A stretch of 64,000 nt of DNA from Pseudomonas sp. M30-35 (GCF_002163625.1 NZ_CP020892.1:4154001-4218000), one strand, 5' to 3'; positions 30,772 through 41,980 are shown, numbered from the stretch's first letter. The notes: generated from the letters alone by a model not told the origin. Program-made: numbers and translations.

Positions 30772-32685
30772 TTATGACGACAAATACGAGGAGCGCGTCA
30801 GGCCCAAACGCAGTGCATCAAGATAGGTTGTGCGCTCGCGTGCTGTGATCTTGGCACTGGCAACCTTATCGCGGTAATGAGTCATCAACTCTTCTGGCGA
30901 CAAGTGCACGTAACGCAGCATGTCTTCAATGGTGTCATGAGTTTCGATACCCGCGTGGTAAACACTGCCATCTGGATTCTGGTAAATATTTACCGAATCG
31001 GTATCACCAAACAGGTTGTGCATATCACCGAGAATCTCCTGATATGCACCTACCAGGAAGATACCCAACAGGTAATCTTCGCCCTCACGCACTTCATGCA
31101 CCGGCAAGCTGCTTTCGATGCTTTGCTCATCGACGTACTGTCGAATTTTACCGTCGGAATCACAGGTCAGATCCTGCAGCACAGCACGGCGCAGCGGCTC
31201 TTCTTCAAGACGGTTGAGCGGCAGTATCGGCAAGACCTGGCCGATCGCCCAGGTATCCGGCAAGCTCTGGAATACCGAAAAGTTGCAGATATATTTGTCG
31301 GCTAGCTTGTCGTTGAGTTCATCGAGCACTTGGCGATGTGAACGCTGGCGTGCCTTCATCGAGTTGTACAAGCGCCGGCACACCGCGAAGTAGCACTGCT
31401 CGGCCAAGGCTTTTTCGACCAGGCCAATCTTGCCTTCAGCGTACTGACTGGCAACATCACTCATGTAATGGGTGGCGCGCCAGTATGTTTCGGTGGCCAT
31501 TTCAAAATCAGTCGGCGCCAACAAGTCCGCCAGATAACCAACCGTTTCCGGCAGGCTTTGGCGATCTTCGATGACAGGTACTTCGTCGTTGTGCTTTTCA
31601 ACGTCGGTGACCTGCACCACCAGCATGGCGTGGTGCGCGGTCAGCGAGCGACCGCTTTCCGAGAAGATATTCGGATGCGGCAACTCCTGCTCGTCGCAGA
31701 ATTCCTTGAGCATGCCCACGACTACACCCGCGTAGTCATCCATGTCGTAGTTGATCGAACTGGCATTGCGCGAGTGCGTGCCGTCGTAATCAACGCCCAG
31801 GCCGCCACCCACGTCGATGTGATCGACCGGCAAGCCTAGGCCGCGTAATTCACCGTAGTAACGAATCGCTTCCTTGAAACCGTGTTGGTAGTCGGCCAGA
31901 TTGGCAATTTGCGAGCCCATATGGAAGTGCAGCAGGCGAATGCCCTGATCCAGCTTGGCCGCACGAAAGCGCTCAACCACCGAAAGTAGCTGCGCGGCAG
32001 ACAAACCAAACTTGGATTTTTCACCGCCGGTATCAGCCCACTTCGAGGAAGCCAGTGAAGACAAGCGCACCCGCAGACCAATCTGCGGCGCCACCTTGAG
32101 TTCTGCAGCCTCATCGATCACCAACTGAACTTCGGATTCTTTCTCGATGACGATAAAAACGTTGTGACCGAGCTTTTGTCCCATCAGCGCCAGCCTGATG
32201 AATTCGCGGTCCTTGTAACCATTACAAACGATGGTGCCGCCCTTTGGCGCCAGAGCCAGCACCGCTAAAAGCTCTGGCTTTGAACCGGCTTCAAGACCAA
32301 TCGCAACATCCTTGGTAGCAATGATGTTCTCAACCACCGCTTCCTGCTGATTCACCTTGATCGGGTACAGCGCCATGTATTTGCTTTGATATTCCAGACG
32401 CGCGATGTTGGCGTCGAATGCGCCGGTCAACTGGCGCACACGGTCTTGCAAAATATCTGGAAAACGCACCAGCAATGGCAAGCTCAAACCACTGGCGCGC
32501 AGCTCGTCAACTTGCTCATAAAGATCAATCGGGGTGCTATCAGGGCCATTCGGGCGCACTTCGACGCGGCCGCTGTCATTGATCGCGAAATAACCCGCGC
32601 CCCAATGACGAATTCCGTAAACGCTACGGCTGTCCGCAACGGTCCATTGGCTGCCGTCATCTTTACGTGTGCGTCGTGCAGACAT
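30772..32685 (-). CDS. speA: Biosynthetic arginine decarboxylase
   Basis: A PLP-dependent decarboxylase that converts arginine to agmatine, the entry to putrescine by the agmatine route. The start [19 protein letters not shown] matches the Pseudomonas SpeA N terminus and has an AAGGGAGA site; the longer frame from 32739 is not needed. It yields 637 residues, the family length. YPIKVNQQ carries the PLP lysine, [12 protein letters not shown] is the phosphate-binding loop and [11 protein letters not shown] lies in the C-terminal domain. It is the start of the region syntenic with P. aeruginosa. Confidence 0.95.
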   Translation of the reverse strand: MSARRTRKDDGSQWTVADSRSVYGIRHWGAGYFAINDSGRVEVRPNGPDSTPIDLYEQVDELRASGLSLPLLVRFPDILQDRVRQLTGAFDANIARLEYQSKYMALYPIKVNQQEAVVENIIATKDVAIGLEAGSKPELLAVLALAPKGGTIVCNGYKDREFIRLALMGQKLGHNVFIVIEKESEVQLVIDEAAELKVAPQIGLRVRLSSLASSKWADTGGEKSKFGLSAAQLLSVVERFRAAKLDQGIRLLHFHMGSQIANLADYQHGFKEAIRYYGELRGLGLPVDHIDVGGGLGVDYDGTHSRNASSINYDMDDYAGVVVGMLKEFCDEQELPHPNIFSESGRSLTAHHAMLVVQVTDVEKHNDEVPVIEDRQSLPETVGYLADLLAPTDFEMATETYWRATHYMSDVASQYAEGKIGLVEKALAEQCYFAVCRRLYNSMKARQRSHRQVLDELNDKLADKYICNFSVFQSLPDTWAIGQVLPILPLNRLEEEPLRRAVLQDLTCDSDGKIRQYVDEQSIESSLPVHEVREGEDYLLGIFLVGAYQEILGDMHNLFGDTDSVNIYQNPDGSVYHAGIETHDTIEDMLRYVHLSPEELMTHYRDKVASAKITARERTTYLDALRLGLTRSSYLSS

Positions 32686-32814
32686 TGAAGTCTCCCTTGC
32701 TTGCGATAGATAGCCCTGGCTAAACCAGTGCCTGTACAAATTAAAGGATGGAAATGACGATTTCTCAGTAGCTGACTGGCAATCTACCGAGGAAGTTTAG
32801 AATAGCTGCTTAGC

Positions 32815-33186
32815 TTAGCCGCCAGACTTCTTCGCTTTGAAACCGCGCTTTGTGAGTTCTTCGAGCAGCAGCTCGACGTGATCGCCCTGGATCTCAATCA
32901 CCCCATCCTTGAGCGAGCCACCACAGCCGCAACGCTTTTTCAGCGCGCTTGCCAGCTCTTTCAAGGGTTCCTCAGGCAATGGCACACCACTCACGGTGCT
33001 CACGGTTTTACCGCCACGGCCTTTGGTTTCTCGGCGCACACGGGCAATACCGTCGCCTTCAGGGACCAGGTTTTTTTTACAGATGCAGGCGTCTACCGGC
33101 TGACTGCAATCCGGGCAATGCCGGCCTGTGTCAGTGGAATACACCAAACCGCTTAATGCGGCGAATGACGAGGCTTTCTTGACCAC
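32815..33186 (-). CDS. yciH: SUI1/YciH-family translation-initiation-like protein
   Basis: A 123-residue protein with an N-terminal Cys cluster (HCPDCSQPVDACICKK), possibly a small zinc site, and the SUI1/eIF1-like domain in the C-terminal half (ETKGRGGKTVSTVSGVPLPEE, RCGCGGSLKDGVIEIQGDH, KRGFKAKKSGG). E. coli YciH affects initiation fidelity. GTG 33186 has AGAGGA at good spacing. It follows the same order beside speA as in P. aeruginosa. Confidence 0.92.
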   Translation of the reverse strand: MVKKASSFAALSGLVYSTDTGRHCPDCSQPVDACICKKNLVPEGDGIARVRRETKGRGGKTVSTVSGVPLPEEPLKELASALKKRCGCGGSLKDGVIEIQGDHVELLLEELTKRGFKAKKSGG

Positions 33187-33586
33187 CGGCTATCCTCTTT
33201 GGCAGGTCAGAAACATGCTGGGTAACGATACACACACAACCCAACAGGTTTGAAAGCGATAGGCTGACATACGTCAACCGCGAAGCCCCACTCTGGCAGG
33301 GGCAGCGCACCACGCCCCTTTGGGCGGTGGTTTAAAGGGCGCGCAGTGTAACGAGAAAATGGCTGAATGCTAAGCATAAAAACGCGCCATTAATCGCCGA
33401 TTTAGCGACTTTTACAGGCACGCGTTCGACATCATGGACAGCCTGTTGGCATATCCTGAACAAAAACCGATATTTGCCTTGCTGCGCGGTATGCAGCGAC
33501 TGAATCGGACGGTGTGGAGCGCCACCCGGTGGAGCGCCACCCGGAGAAAACGTCACGCGCGAGGGCAAGACAAAGCAACAAGTCTG
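33187..33586. other. Intergenic stretch of 400 bp
   Basis: No supported gene. It has an imperfect hairpin at about 33309-33330 (CCACGCCC/GGGCGGTGG) and the 15-bp tandem duplication at 33514-33543. A 61-codon plus-strand frame from 33434 is judged chance. Confidence 0.5.
33514..33543. repeat. Tandem duplication of a 15-mer
   Basis: GTGGAGCGCCACCCG occurs twice back to back. Each unit has a small inverted repeat (GTGG-CCAC). Confidence 0.85.
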
Positions 33587-34138
33587 CTAACAGCCGCTGT
33601 TTTGGCTGCGTATTTCTAGATAGGCACGCAAGGCTTGCAGCGAGTCTGGGCAGTAGTCCTTGAAACTCGCCTCGGCTAAAGCTTGCTGCACAGTAATAAA
33701 CCGCGCTTCGAGCACCTCTTCAGGCTGTAACACCAGCGGCGCATCTGACACCGCAGAGAAAACGGCGCACCACAAACGATTGTCCGCCTGATCAAAAAAG
33801 AAGCGCCGACACTCATTCAATATGACGTTGCCGATACCCAACTCTTCTTGCAACTCGCGGGCGGCCGACTCAGCGTAGCTTTCATTGGCCATGACCATCC
33901 CGCCAGCGGCGACATCCCAATAACCGGGATACAACGCCTTGCTCAGCGTACGGCGGTGCACGCAAAGCAGCCCCGCAGAATTGAACAGCAATATAAAGGT
34001 AGCGCGACCAATCAGGCCTCGCTCGCGCAACTCAGCGCGAGGCAAGACGCCTAGCTGGCAGTCTTGCTCGTCAACCCAGGCGATTCGCTCTGCGTCAGAA
34101 GCCGCCCGGTGGGCGACCTCCGCTTGCGAGATAGGCAT
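33587..34138 (-). CDS. NUDIX hydrolase (YfcD type)
   Basis: A 183-residue NUDIX enzyme. The NUDIX box spans GGMVMANESYAESAARELQEELGI (cut here only by reading: G-x5-E-x7-REL-QEELGI), near residues 80-103. The N-terminal DEQDCQLGVLPRAELRERGLIGRATFILLFN and HRRTLSKALYPGYWDVAAGG segments are as in isopentenyl-diphosphate-isomerase-like YfcD proteins. The substrate is unknown. ATG 34138 lies three bases after the stop of the DUF2333 gene; the preceding TTG is ignored. Same neighbour order as in P. aeruginosa. Confidence 0.92.
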   Translation of the reverse strand: MPISQAEVAHRAASDAERIAWVDEQDCQLGVLPRAELRERGLIGRATFILLFNSAGLLCVHRRTLSKALYPGYWDVAAGGMVMANESYAESAARELQEELGIGNVILNECRRFFFDQADNRLWCAVFSAVSDAPLVLQPEEVLEARFITVQQALAEASFKDYCPDSLQALRAYLEIRSQNSGC

Positions 34139-34141
34139 CAA

Positions 34142-35209
34142 TTAACCCTGCGACAACAGTTGACGCAAATCGATAATGCCAGCGTTAGCACGCGAGATGT
34201 AGTTGGCCATAACCAGCGAGTGGTTAGCCAACAGACCATAACCGCTACCGTTGAGAATCATCGGGCTCCACATCGGTTCTTGAGCGGCTTCCAGCTCACG
34301 AATGATCTGACGCACGCTAACCGTAGCGTTCTTCTTGACCAGCACATCAGCGAAATCAACTTCGACTGCGCGCAAGAACTGCGCGAGCGCCCATGCCTGA
34401 CCGCGTGCTTCGTAGAACACATTGTCGATCTGCATCCACGGGGTTTCGTAGGCGTTCTCGTCAACCTTCACTGCTGCACCGGTGGCGACTAGCTCGTTTT
34501 TAACTTCAGTATTCAAGCGTACCTGGCCGACACTTGCCGACAGCCGTTGCGACAGCGAACCCAGACGTGTGGCGGCGTCGCCCAACCAGTTATTGAGGTT
34601 ATCTGCGCGCGTATAAAACTGCGCAGCCGGCTTACCGTCGCCCGACAAACGCGCGAGGTAACGATCCAGCGATTTGATACCTTCACGGTATTCAGATTCG
34701 GATGCAGGCAGTGCCCAGCTTTTGTTGTCGAAGTTGAAGCGCGGCTCAGCTCTGGCAAGGTCAACGTCTTCGGTCGACTGCGACTGCGAGCGTGAGAAGT
34801 CCTTACGCATAGCGCGCGACAAGTCACGTACCTGTACCAACACACCGAGCTCCCAGCTTGGCATGTTGTCCAGCCACAGGCCCGGAGGCGCGAGGTCGTT
34901 GGACAAATATCCACCCGGCTTTTCGAGCAGGGTTGTGGCCACATATTTAAGGGTTTCAACGGTGGTGTAGCCATTGGTCATTTGCCGCTGCGCATTCTGC
35001 GCGGCTGACTCGGCGTGCTGCTGAACGGAGAACTGGTCAGGCTCCTGGCTCCAATACCAGCCAACCACCAGCGCTACCAACAGATAGATGCCAAGTAACG
35101 TGCCAAATATCTTGGTTACCCAGCCCCCACGAAAATAACTGCGGACGCTGGCGACAGAGTCGTCGACGTTGTCACGCGTGCCAGTCGTGCGTTTCTTCCA
35201 ATCCAGCAT
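34142..35209 (-). CDS. DUF2333 inner-membrane protein
   Basis: A 355-residue protein with one N-terminal membrane helix (IFGTLLGIYLLVALVVGWYW, about 34-53) and a large, presumably periplasmic helical domain (QFSVQQHAESAAQNAQRQ, GYLSNDLAPPGLWLDNMPSWE, WMQIDNVFYEARGQAWAL). This is the DUF2333 pattern; function is not known. It forms a unit with the NUDIX gene. Confidence 0.88.
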   Translation of the reverse strand: MLDWKKRTTGTRDNVDDSVASVRSYFRGGWVTKIFGTLLGIYLLVALVVGWYWSQEPDQFSVQQHAESAAQNAQRQMTNGYTTVETLKYVATTLLEKPGGYLSNDLAPPGLWLDNMPSWELGVLVQVRDLSRAMRKDFSRSQSQSTEDVDLARAEPRFNFDNKSWALPASESEYREGIKSLDRYLARLSGDGKPAAQFYTRADNLNNWLGDAATRLGSLSQRLSASVGQVRLNTEVKNELVATGAAVKVDENAYETPWMQIDNVFYEARGQAWALAQFLRAVEVDFADVLVKKNATVSVRQIIRELEAAQEPMWSPMILNGSGYGLLANHSLVMANYISRANAGIIDLRQLLSQG

Positions 35210-35532
35210 GGCAATGTCCTTCTTTTACGGCGTTCGGGTGTTCGACAGCAACCACAAACAAGGGTTGCGCGACAGGCTTCCACTATAAGGGAAACACGCA
35301 TTAATGCGCAGTGTGAACCACAACCTTAGCATTGGACGGCCCGTTATACCCGTGATCCACACCGTTAGAGCTGCACCCGCATGTGCACAACCGGCCAACC
35401 AGCGCCGACTTTTACTGTTGGCTACTTGGCAATTTTCATCCGCGTCATACTTCTGTAACTAAAACGCAATAACTTCATGGACTTACGGCATGCCAAGCAT
35501 GCCCATACCGTTCCGTTGTCGGTAGAGCCCAA
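35210..35532. other. Divergent intergenic region before the chemoreceptor
   Basis: Holds promoters for the DUF2333 gene (left) and the chemoreceptor (right, with the Pho-box-like site at 35442). The c-di-GMP gene gcbA, which I recall at this spot in P. aeruginosa, is not present. Confidence 0.55.
35442..35459 (+). promoter_or_regulatory. Pho-box-like direct repeat upstream of the chemoreceptor
   Basis: GCGTCAT, four bases, CTGTAAC: two 7-mers with the 11-base period of PhoB sites, three mismatches in total to CTGTCA(T/C). A -10-like CAATAA follows about 8 bases later. The homologous receptor CtpL is phosphate-related, which makes PhoB control plausible. Confidence 0.45.
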
Positions 35533-37497
35533 ATGCGCCTGAAATTTTTCACCAACCTAAACACTGCCCTGTTGGTCACTGCCTGCATCGCCCTGGGCGC
35601 AACCCTTTGGTGGTCGCAACAAGCGCTTGAACGGCCGTATGCGCTGATGGAGCGTTATATGAATCTGTCTGAGCGCTTCCAAAAAAACGTCAGCCGCAAT
35701 ATTAACGCTTACCTGCAAAGCGGTGATGCGCTGCGCCACAGCGAAGCGCTGAAGGCAATTGATGAGTTGCAACCTGAGCTTGATCAGCTACCGGCTGAAC
35801 TTGCAGGCCACGTTCGCAGCAGCCTGGATGCCCTGCGCAGCTTCAGCGCGGGTGAGTTGCTGGCCGCTGGCAAACTGGCCGGTGACCCTCAAGGCTTGAT
35901 GGTCCAGGCCGAGCGCGAAATGGCAGATGCCCTTGAGCAGCTCGCGCGATACGCAGCAGAAAGCGATTCAGCCTCCGCCAGGCAATATCACCCACCGTTA
36001 TTCAGCGCTGCACAACACTTGGTAAAACTCAGCCACGCCCGCAACAAGTTAGTTGTCAGCGCCAACAACGAGTTAGCCGCAGACGTTGAACGCGAACGCC
36101 AAGCGCTCGAACAACAAGCGCAGTTGCTCAACAATCTGCCGCTACTGGGCGTCGAAGACACAAACCAGTCCGCCAGCGACGGTTTTGCAGCGATGCTTGG
36201 GCTCGACACCGCAGATACCAAGAGCCAAGCAGAGGATCGCGGCATAGGCCTGAAGCGCGAATTTGCCAGCCTGGTCAGTCGTTATCCGAACGAACTCAAA
36301 AGAACCGTCGGCTTGATCGAGCAACGTAATCAGCTAAGCCAAGCCACGCGCACTCAAATCGATAAAGTCAGCCAGGCATTGGCTGAACTGGAACCCTTGG
36401 TGCGCGCCGAGCACGCCAAGATTCAGGGAGAGGTTCGGCTCTTACAGGGCATTATGATTGCCCTGATTCTCTGTATTGCGCTGACCATCGACACCTTGCA
36501 ACGACGCCTGACCCGCGTACTTACCCTGTTAGTGCCGGGTTTGTCTGCCTGGGCCCAGGGCAACTTTGCCACCCCCATCAAACTCAATAGCAAAACCCGC
36601 GAGTTGGTTGATATTGAAGACTCGCTGAACCACCTGCGCAGTTATCTGGTGGCCTTGGTTGGCACCATTCGTGAACATGCCGAGCAAGTCGCCGGATCGA
36701 GTCGCACCTTGGCCGATCTCAACGGTGGAATGCACCAAGGCGCCGAACGTCAAGCGGCAGACACCGCGCAAATTCGCGATGCGCTAGGCAATCTCGAATC
36801 AACCATTGTCCAGGTTGCAGACGACGCCAGTGATGCTGCAGATGCCAGCCGGAACGCCGATAAAGCCTTGGAGCAAGGGCAGCAAGTCATCAGCCAGAGC
36901 CTTACCGGTCTGCACACGCTGGCCGGTGAAGTGCAGAACAACGCCCAGGCGATTGAGCGCCTGGCTGAAGAAACCACCACCATCGGCAATGTGCTTACGG
37001 TTATTCGCGGGATCGCCGAACAAACCAATCTGCTCGCGCTCAACGCCGCCATCGAGGCTGCCCGCGCAGGTGAAATGGGCCGCGGCTTTGCTGTCGTTGC
37101 TGAAGAAGTTCGTTCACTTTCGCAGCGCACCAGCGGTGCAACTGAGCAAATTCAGGAGTTGATTGCCCGCCTGCAACAAGCCGCTCGCCATTCGGTCGAT
37201 GCGATGCGCAGCCAATTGGAGCACGCGCAAACCAGCGCCAATCAAGCCGCTGCGGCAGATGGCGCACTGGATGAGATTGTCAGTTCGATTCGCACCATCG
37301 CCAATATTGCCGAGCGCATTGCTGCCGCCACCGCCCAACAAAGCGGCGCAGTCAGCGAAATCCGCAGCCGCAGTGAACGCATTCACAGCCTCGGCGATGA
37401 CAACTTGCAACGTATCGGCAAAGGCCGCGACCAGGGCGAACAACTGCTCCAGCTAGGCGGGGAACTGCGCACGGCGGTGCAAGCCTTCCACCTGTAA
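35533..37497 (+). CDS. ctpL: Methyl-accepting chemotaxis protein, CtpL-like
   Basis: A 654-residue receptor: membrane helix 1 at about 9-30, a long helical periplasmic domain to about 300, helix 2 ([17 protein letters not shown], about 307-323), HAMP to about 385, and a cytoplasmic signalling hairpin whose tip ([20 protein letters not shown], then [16 protein letters not shown]) lies near 496-527. Neighbours DUF2333 and dsbD match those of P. aeruginosa CtpL, a receptor for inorganic phosphate at low concentration. Phosphate sensing is inferred from this synteny and the Pho-box-like site. Confidence 0.85.
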   Translation: MRLKFFTNLNTALLVTACIALGATLWWSQQALERPYALMERYMNLSERFQKNVSRNINAYLQSGDALRHSEALKAIDELQPELDQLPAELAGHVRSSLDALRSFSAGELLAAGKLAGDPQGLMVQAEREMADALEQLARYAAESDSASARQYHPPLFSAAQHLVKLSHARNKLVVSANNELAADVERERQALEQQAQLLNNLPLLGVEDTNQSASDGFAAMLGLDTADTKSQAEDRGIGLKREFASLVSRYPNELKRTVGLIEQRNQLSQATRTQIDKVSQALAELEPLVRAEHAKIQGEVRLLQGIMIALILCIALTIDTLQRRLTRVLTLLVPGLSAWAQGNFATPIKLNSKTRELVDIEDSLNHLRSYLVALVGTIREHAEQVAGSSRTLADLNGGMHQGAERQAADTAQIRDALGNLESTIVQVADDASDAADASRNADKALEQGQQVISQSLTGLHTLAGEVQNNAQAIERLAEETTTIGNVLTVIRGIAEQTNLLALNAAIEAARAGEMGRGFAVVAEEVRSLSQRTSGATEQIQELIARLQQAARHSVDAMRSQLEHAQTSANQAAAADGALDEIVSSIRTIANIAERIAAATAQQSGAVSEIRSRSERIHSLGDDNLQRIGKGRDQGEQLLQLGGELRTAVQAFHL

Positions 37498-37706
37498 AAC
37501 CTGAAAAGCCGCTCTGCGGAGATCAAATTCACTGAAAAAAAGACACTCGGCAGGCGCCGCGTGCATTTGTCGCACCCCTTGCAAACGGCGCCATTGACGC
37601 ACTTGGCTGCATTTCATCGGTCTGACAAAGCCGCTTACAGCTCAGCCAATGCCATCAGTTACCCGGCTCCGTTATGATGGGCGGATACTTGTTTATCGAG
37701 ATTCAC

Positions 37707-39503
37707 ATGCGCCGTTTAATCAGTCTGCTCCTGCTCATCGTTGCACTACCCGCCAGCGCCAGCTTGCTCGATAACCGACCAGCCCTCGCGCCACTGGGCG
37801 CCCCGCTGAATAACAGCGCTGATTTCCTGCCGGTTCGCGAAGCCTTCAAGCTCGACCTGATCAGCACTTCAGCTGACAGCGTAAAGCTACGCTTCATCGC
37901 CACCGACGGTTACTACCTGTACAAACACCGCTTCAAATTCAGCACCGAGCCTGCCGACATCGGCCTCGGCGAGGCGCAAATGCCCGCTGGAGAACAGAAG
38001 ACCGACGAGTACTTCGGTGAAGTCGAGGTTTATCACAACATTGTCGACGTTGACCTGCCGATAGCCCCGCCGACTGATCGGCCCTATACGCTCAATGTCA
38101 CCTATCAAGGCTGTGCAGACAAAGGCCTGTGCTATCCGCCCGAAACCGAGCAGATTCAAATCAATGGTGGCGCAGCCGCCGATAGCGCCAGCAACGTCGC
38201 AGCGGCAGGCAGCGCTGACAAGACCAGCTGGAAATGGACAGATCTGGCCCTGTTCTTTCTCGCCGGCCTTGGATTGACCTTTACGCCTTGCGTGTTGCCG
38301 ATGCTCCCGATTCTCTCTGGCGTGGTCTTACGCGGCCGCCCAAGCAATCGGCGCGGCCTGGTGTTATCGCTCGCCTACGTCCTGCCAATGGCTGCCTGTT
38401 ACGCCGCGCTCGGGGCATTGATGGGCCTGTTTGGCGCCAGCCTCAACCTGCAAGCCATGCTGCAATCGCCGTGGGTACTTATCCCATTCGCCTTGTTCTT
38501 CACCCTGTTCGCGATTGCCATGTTTGGCATGTTCGAGATCCGCTTGCCCGCATTCGTTCGTGAGCGACTGGACCGCAAGGCCTCGCAAACCCAAGGCGGC
38601 TCAATTGCCGGCGCAGCGACTCTGGGCGTGCTGTCCAGCTTGATCGTTTCGCCTTGCGTCACAGCGCCACTGACCGGTCTTTTGCTCTATATCAGCAGCA
38701 CCGGCGACGCACTGGGCGGTGGCTTGCAACTATTCGCCCTTGGCCTTGGCATGGGCGCTCCGCTGGTATTGATTGGTGCTGGCGGCGGTGCGTTGCTGCC
38801 ACGCAGCGGGGCATGGATGAACAGCGTACGCAATTTGTTCGGCGTGATGCTGCTGGCCGTATCCATCTGGCTGCTCGATCGTTTATTGCCGGGCCCAGTA
38901 ACGCTGGCGCTGTGGGGCTTGCTGGCGGCAGGAGCCGCGTTGTTCCTCGGCGCGCTGGAGTTCAATGTAAAAAGCTCGAAAGGCAAACTCGCGCAACTTG
39001 CAGGCCTAGCCTTGCTGGTCTACGCGCTCACCGCCTGGGTTGGCGCATTGCAGGGCCATGACGACCCATTACGTCCGCTCGGTCGCATGCAGCTCGGCTC
39101 TGGCCAGATGATGCCAAACACTCAAGCCCAACATGGCAACTGGCAAACCGTGACCAGCGGCGCCGAGCTTGACGCTGCACTGGCCGCCGCTAAAAGCAGT
39201 GGCAAACCTCTCCTGCTCGACTGGTACGCGGACTGGTGCATCAGCTGCAAAGTCATTGAACGAGAAGTACTCAGCGATCCCACCGTAATCACCCAGCTGA
39301 ACGATTACGCCTTGGTACGCTTCGACATTACCGATAGCACCCCGGCACAACGTTCGATTCTGGATCGCTATTCACTGTTCGGTCCTCCAGCCATCCTACT
39401 CTTCGATAAAAACGGCGACGAATGGCAAGACCTTCGTGTTGTCGGTGAAGTCGATGCTGAAACCTTTTCAGCCCAGCTGAATAAAGCCCGCGAACGCTTT
39501 TAA
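37707..39503 (+). CDS. dsbD: Thiol:disulfide interchange protein DsbD
   Basis: A 598-residue inner-membrane reductant conduit, passing electrons from thioredoxin to periplasmic DsbC/CcmG-type proteins. All three redox pairs are visible: alpha domain CADKGLC (about 135/141), membrane Cys in TPCVLPM and SPCVTAP (about 195/317) and gamma domain WCISC (about 511/514). A signal peptide ends near ALPASAS. The frame is open from 37674, but MRRLISLLLLIVALPA from ATG 37707 is a better signal sequence. It ends 121 bases before aroQ. Confidence 0.94.
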   Translation: MRRLISLLLLIVALPASASLLDNRPALAPLGAPLNNSADFLPVREAFKLDLISTSADSVKLRFIATDGYYLYKHRFKFSTEPADIGLGEAQMPAGEQKTDEYFGEVEVYHNIVDVDLPIAPPTDRPYTLNVTYQGCADKGLCYPPETEQIQINGGAAADSASNVAAAGSADKTSWKWTDLALFFLAGLGLTFTPCVLPMLPILSGVVLRGRPSNRRGLVLSLAYVLPMAACYAALGALMGLFGASLNLQAMLQSPWVLIPFALFFTLFAIAMFGMFEIRLPAFVRERLDRKASQTQGGSIAGAATLGVLSSLIVSPCVTAPLTGLLLYISSTGDALGGGLQLFALGLGMGAPLVLIGAGGGALLPRSGAWMNSVRNLFGVMLLAVSIWLLDRLLPGPVTLALWGLLAAGAALFLGALEFNVKSSKGKLAQLAGLALLVYALTAWVGALQGHDDPLRPLGRMQLGSGQMMPNTQAQHGNWQTVTSGAELDAALAAAKSSGKPLLLDWYADWCISCKVIEREVLSDPTVITQLNDYALVRFDITDSTPAQRSILDRYSLFGPPAILLFDKNGDEWQDLRVVGEVDAETFSAQLNKARERF

Positions 39504-39624
39504 ATACCTCAGTCACAAAACTGCCGCAAACACCGGCCATCGTGCTGGCTACTGCATAGAACTAGACAGTCACGAGGCGACTCCGGCATAGTTCTGCGTG
39601 TAAGAACAACAAGGAACACGGAAC

Positions 39625-40074
39625 ATGGCGACCTTACTGGTCCTGCACGGCCCAAATCTGAACTTACTCGGCACCCGCGAGCCGGGTGTCTATGGCGCAA
39701 CAACTCTGGAGCAGATCAACCTTGATCTAGAGCACCGCGCCCGTGAGAAAGGGCATCATCTGCTGTACCTGCAAAGCAATGCCGAGTACGAGTTAATCGA
39801 ACGCATCCACGCCGCCAGAGGCGAAGGCGTCGACTTTATTCTGATTAATCCAGCCGCTTTTACACACACAAGCGTCGCATTACGTGACGCATTGCTGGCG
39901 GTGAGCATCCCATTCATCGAAGTGCACTTATCCAACGTGCACAAACGCGAAGCATTCCGCCATCACTCCTACTTTTCAGATGTTGCTGTAGGTGTGATCT
40001 GCGGCCTTGGCGCCAGCGGTTATCGGCTGGCCCTGGAGGCTGCACTCGAACAACTTGAACTTGAACGGCCCTGA
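39625..40074 (+). CDS. aroQ: 3-dehydroquinate dehydratase, type II
   Basis: A 149-residue dodecameric dehydratase of the shikimate pathway. [20 protein letters not shown] contains the Arg and Tyr of the lid loop, [16 protein letters not shown] the Asn/His substrate contacts, and [31 protein letters not shown] the end of the fold. Length is standard. It begins a tight aroQ-accB-accC group, with accB 22 bases downstream, as in many Pseudomonas. Confidence 0.96.
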   Translation: MATLLVLHGPNLNLLGTREPGVYGATTLEQINLDLEHRAREKGHHLLYLQSNAEYELIERIHAARGEGVDFILINPAAFTHTSVALRDALLAVSIPFIEVHLSNVHKREAFRHHSYFSDVAVGVICGLGASGYRLALEAALEQLELERP

Positions 40075-40096
40075 CCCAACTGGGAGTTGAAAAGCT

Positions 40097-40555
40097 ATGG
40101 ATATTCGTAAAGTCAAAAAACTGATCGAGCTGCTGGAAGAGTCCGGCATCGACGAACTGGAGATTCACGAAGGTGAAGAGTCAGTACGCATCAGTCGCAA
40201 CAGCAAGCAACCTGCCTATGCACCACAACCTATGTATGCACCGGCACCCGCTCCTGCCGCAGCGCCAGCCGCGCCAGTAGCCGCCGCTGAGGCCGCAGCA
40301 CCGGCAGCGCCAAAGCTTAATGGCACCGTGGTTCGCTCGCCGATGGTCGGCACCTTCTACCGCGCCTCGTCACCAACCTCAGGCAATTTCGTTGAAGTTG
40401 GCCAGAGCGTTAAGAAAGGCGACATCCTCTGCATCGTTGAAGCGATGAAGATGATGAACCACATCGAAGCTGAAACCAGCGGCGTTATCGAATCCATTCT
40501 GGGCGAGAACGGCCAGCCGGTTGAATACGACCAGCCTCTGTTCACAATCGTTTGA
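40097..40555 (+). CDS. accB: Biotin carboxyl carrier protein of acetyl-CoA carboxylase
   Basis: A 152-residue carrier: an N-terminal domain starting [23 protein letters not shown], an Ala/Pro linker (about 45-80), and a biotinyl domain with [12 protein letters not shown], the target Lys being near residue 118, plus the thumb region ([15 protein letters not shown]). It carries CO2 between AccC and AccAD in malonyl-CoA formation. Its stop lies 17 bases before the accC start. Confidence 0.97.
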   Translation: MDIRKVKKLIELLEESGIDELEIHEGEESVRISRNSKQPAYAPQPMYAPAPAPAAAPAAPVAAAEAAAPAAPKLNGTVVRSPMVGTFYRASSPTSGNFVEVGQSVKKGDILCIVEAMKMMNHIEAETSGVIESILGENGQPVEYDQPLFTIV

Positions 40556-40572
40556 ACCGAGGAGAGCCAGCG

Positions 40573-41922
40573 ATGTTGGAAAAAGTTCTAATCGCCAACC
40601 GCGGTGAGATCGCATTGCGCGTCTTGCGTGCGTGTAAAGAATTGGGCATCAAAACTGTAGCTGTGCACTCCACAGCAGACCGGGAATTGATGCATTTGGC
40701 TCTGGCAGACGAATCTGTTTGCATTGGCCCAGCGGCCGGTACCCAGTCCTACCTGAACATCCCGGCAATCATCAGCGCAGCTGAAGTCACCGGCGCCACG
40801 GCTATTCACCCTGGCTACGGTTTCCTTGCGGAAAACGCCGACTTCGCTGAACAAGTGGAAAACTCAGGTTTTGCCTTCATCGGCCCGAAAGCTGAAACCA
40901 TCCGCCTGATGGGCGACAAGGTTTCGGCTAAAGAAGCCATGATCAAAGCTGGCGTGCCTGTGGTTCCTGGTTCCGATGGCCCACTGCCTGAAGACGAAGA
41001 AACTGCACTGGCAATTGCTCGCGAAGTTGGCTACCCGGTGATCATCAAAGCTGCAGGCGGCGGCGGTGGTCGCGGCATGCGCGTGGTTTACAAGGAAGAA
41101 GACCTGATCAAGTCAGCCCGCCTGACTCGCAGTGAAGCCGGTTCGGTATTCGGCAATCCAATGGTATATCTGGAGAAGTTCCTCGGCAACCCACGTCACG
41201 TGGAAGTCCAGGTGCTCTCCGACGGCCAAGGCAACGCAATTCACCTCGGTGATCGCGATTGCTCGTTGCAACGTCGCCACCAAAAAGTGCTTGAAGAAGC
41301 GCCGGCGCCGTACATCAACGAAAAAGCCCGTGCCGAAGTGCTCAAGCGCTGCGTCGATGCCTGTATCGAAATTGGCTACCGCGGCGCCGGTACGTTCGAG
41401 TTCCTTTACGAGAACGACAGTTTCTACTTCATCGAGATGAACACTCGTGTGCAGGTGGAGCATCCGGTTACTGAAATGGTTACCGGTATCGACATCGTCA
41501 AAGAGATGCTCAGCATCGCTGCTGGCAACAAGCTGTCGTTCACCCAGGATGACGTTGTCGTTCGCGGGCACGCACTTGAGTGCCGGATCAACGCTGAAGA
41601 CCCAGATAACTTCATGCCCTGCCCGGGCAAGGTTAAGCATTTCCATGCACCTGGCGGCTTTGGCGTTCGTGTTGATTCGCACCTGTACAGTGGCTACACC
41701 GTACCACCGCACTACGACTCCCTGATCGGTAAGCTGATCACTTACGGGGCAACCCGTGACGAAGCCATGGCGCGCATGCGCAACGGTCTCGACGAGATGG
41801 TAGTTGACGGCATCAAGACCAACATTCCGCTGCACCGGATGCTGGTTCGCGACAAGGGTTTCAATGAAGGTGGGGTGAACATTCACTACCTTGAAAAGAA
41901 ACTGGGTATGGATAAGCACTGA
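40573..41922 (+). CDS. accC: Biotin carboxylase subunit of acetyl-CoA carboxylase
   Basis: A 449-residue ATP-grasp enzyme that carboxylates biotin on Acc[21 protein letters not shown] is the canonical start, [13 protein letters not shown] the glycine-rich ATP loop and [20 protein letters not shown] the active-site metal segment. The frame could start at TTG 40552, but ATG 40573 has GGAGAG upstream and gives the standard length. Confidence 0.97.
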   Translation: MLEKVLIANRGEIALRVLRACKELGIKTVAVHSTADRELMHLALADESVCIGPAAGTQSYLNIPAIISAAEVTGATAIHPGYGFLAENADFAEQVENSGFAFIGPKAETIRLMGDKVSAKEAMIKAGVPVVPGSDGPLPEDEETALAIAREVGYPVIIKAAGGGGGRGMRVVYKEEDLIKSARLTRSEAGSVFGNPMVYLEKFLGNPRHVEVQVLSDGQGNAIHLGDRDCSLQRRHQKVLEEAPAPYINEKARAEVLKRCVDACIEIGYRGAGTFEFLYENDSFYFIEMNTRVQVEHPVTEMVTGIDIVKEMLSIAAGNKLSFTQDDVVVRGHALECRINAEDPDNFMPCPGKVKHFHAPGGFGVRVDSHLYSGYTVPPHYDSLIGKLITYGATRDEAMARMRNGLDEMVVDGIKTNIPLHRMLVRDKGFNEGGVNIHYLEKKLGMDKH

Positions 41923-41946
41923 TACCAGTGCCTGCCTGACCTGCTA

Positions 41947-41980
41947 CAACAAGGGCTGCCGTTTGGCGGCCCTTGTTGCT
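41947..41980 (+). terminator. Hairpin terminator after accC
   Basis: CAACAAGGGC and GCCCTTGTTG form a 10-bp outer stem with a TGCCG-TTT-GGCG inner part, 24 bases after the accC stop. The T-run is short, so efficiency may be moderate. Confidence 0.8.

Noticed and set aside
33434..33619. 61-codon plus-strand frame between the SUI1 and NUDIX genes
   Set aside because: No good ribosome site, overlaps the NUDIX gene end and contains the 15-bp tandem repeat; coding is not supported.
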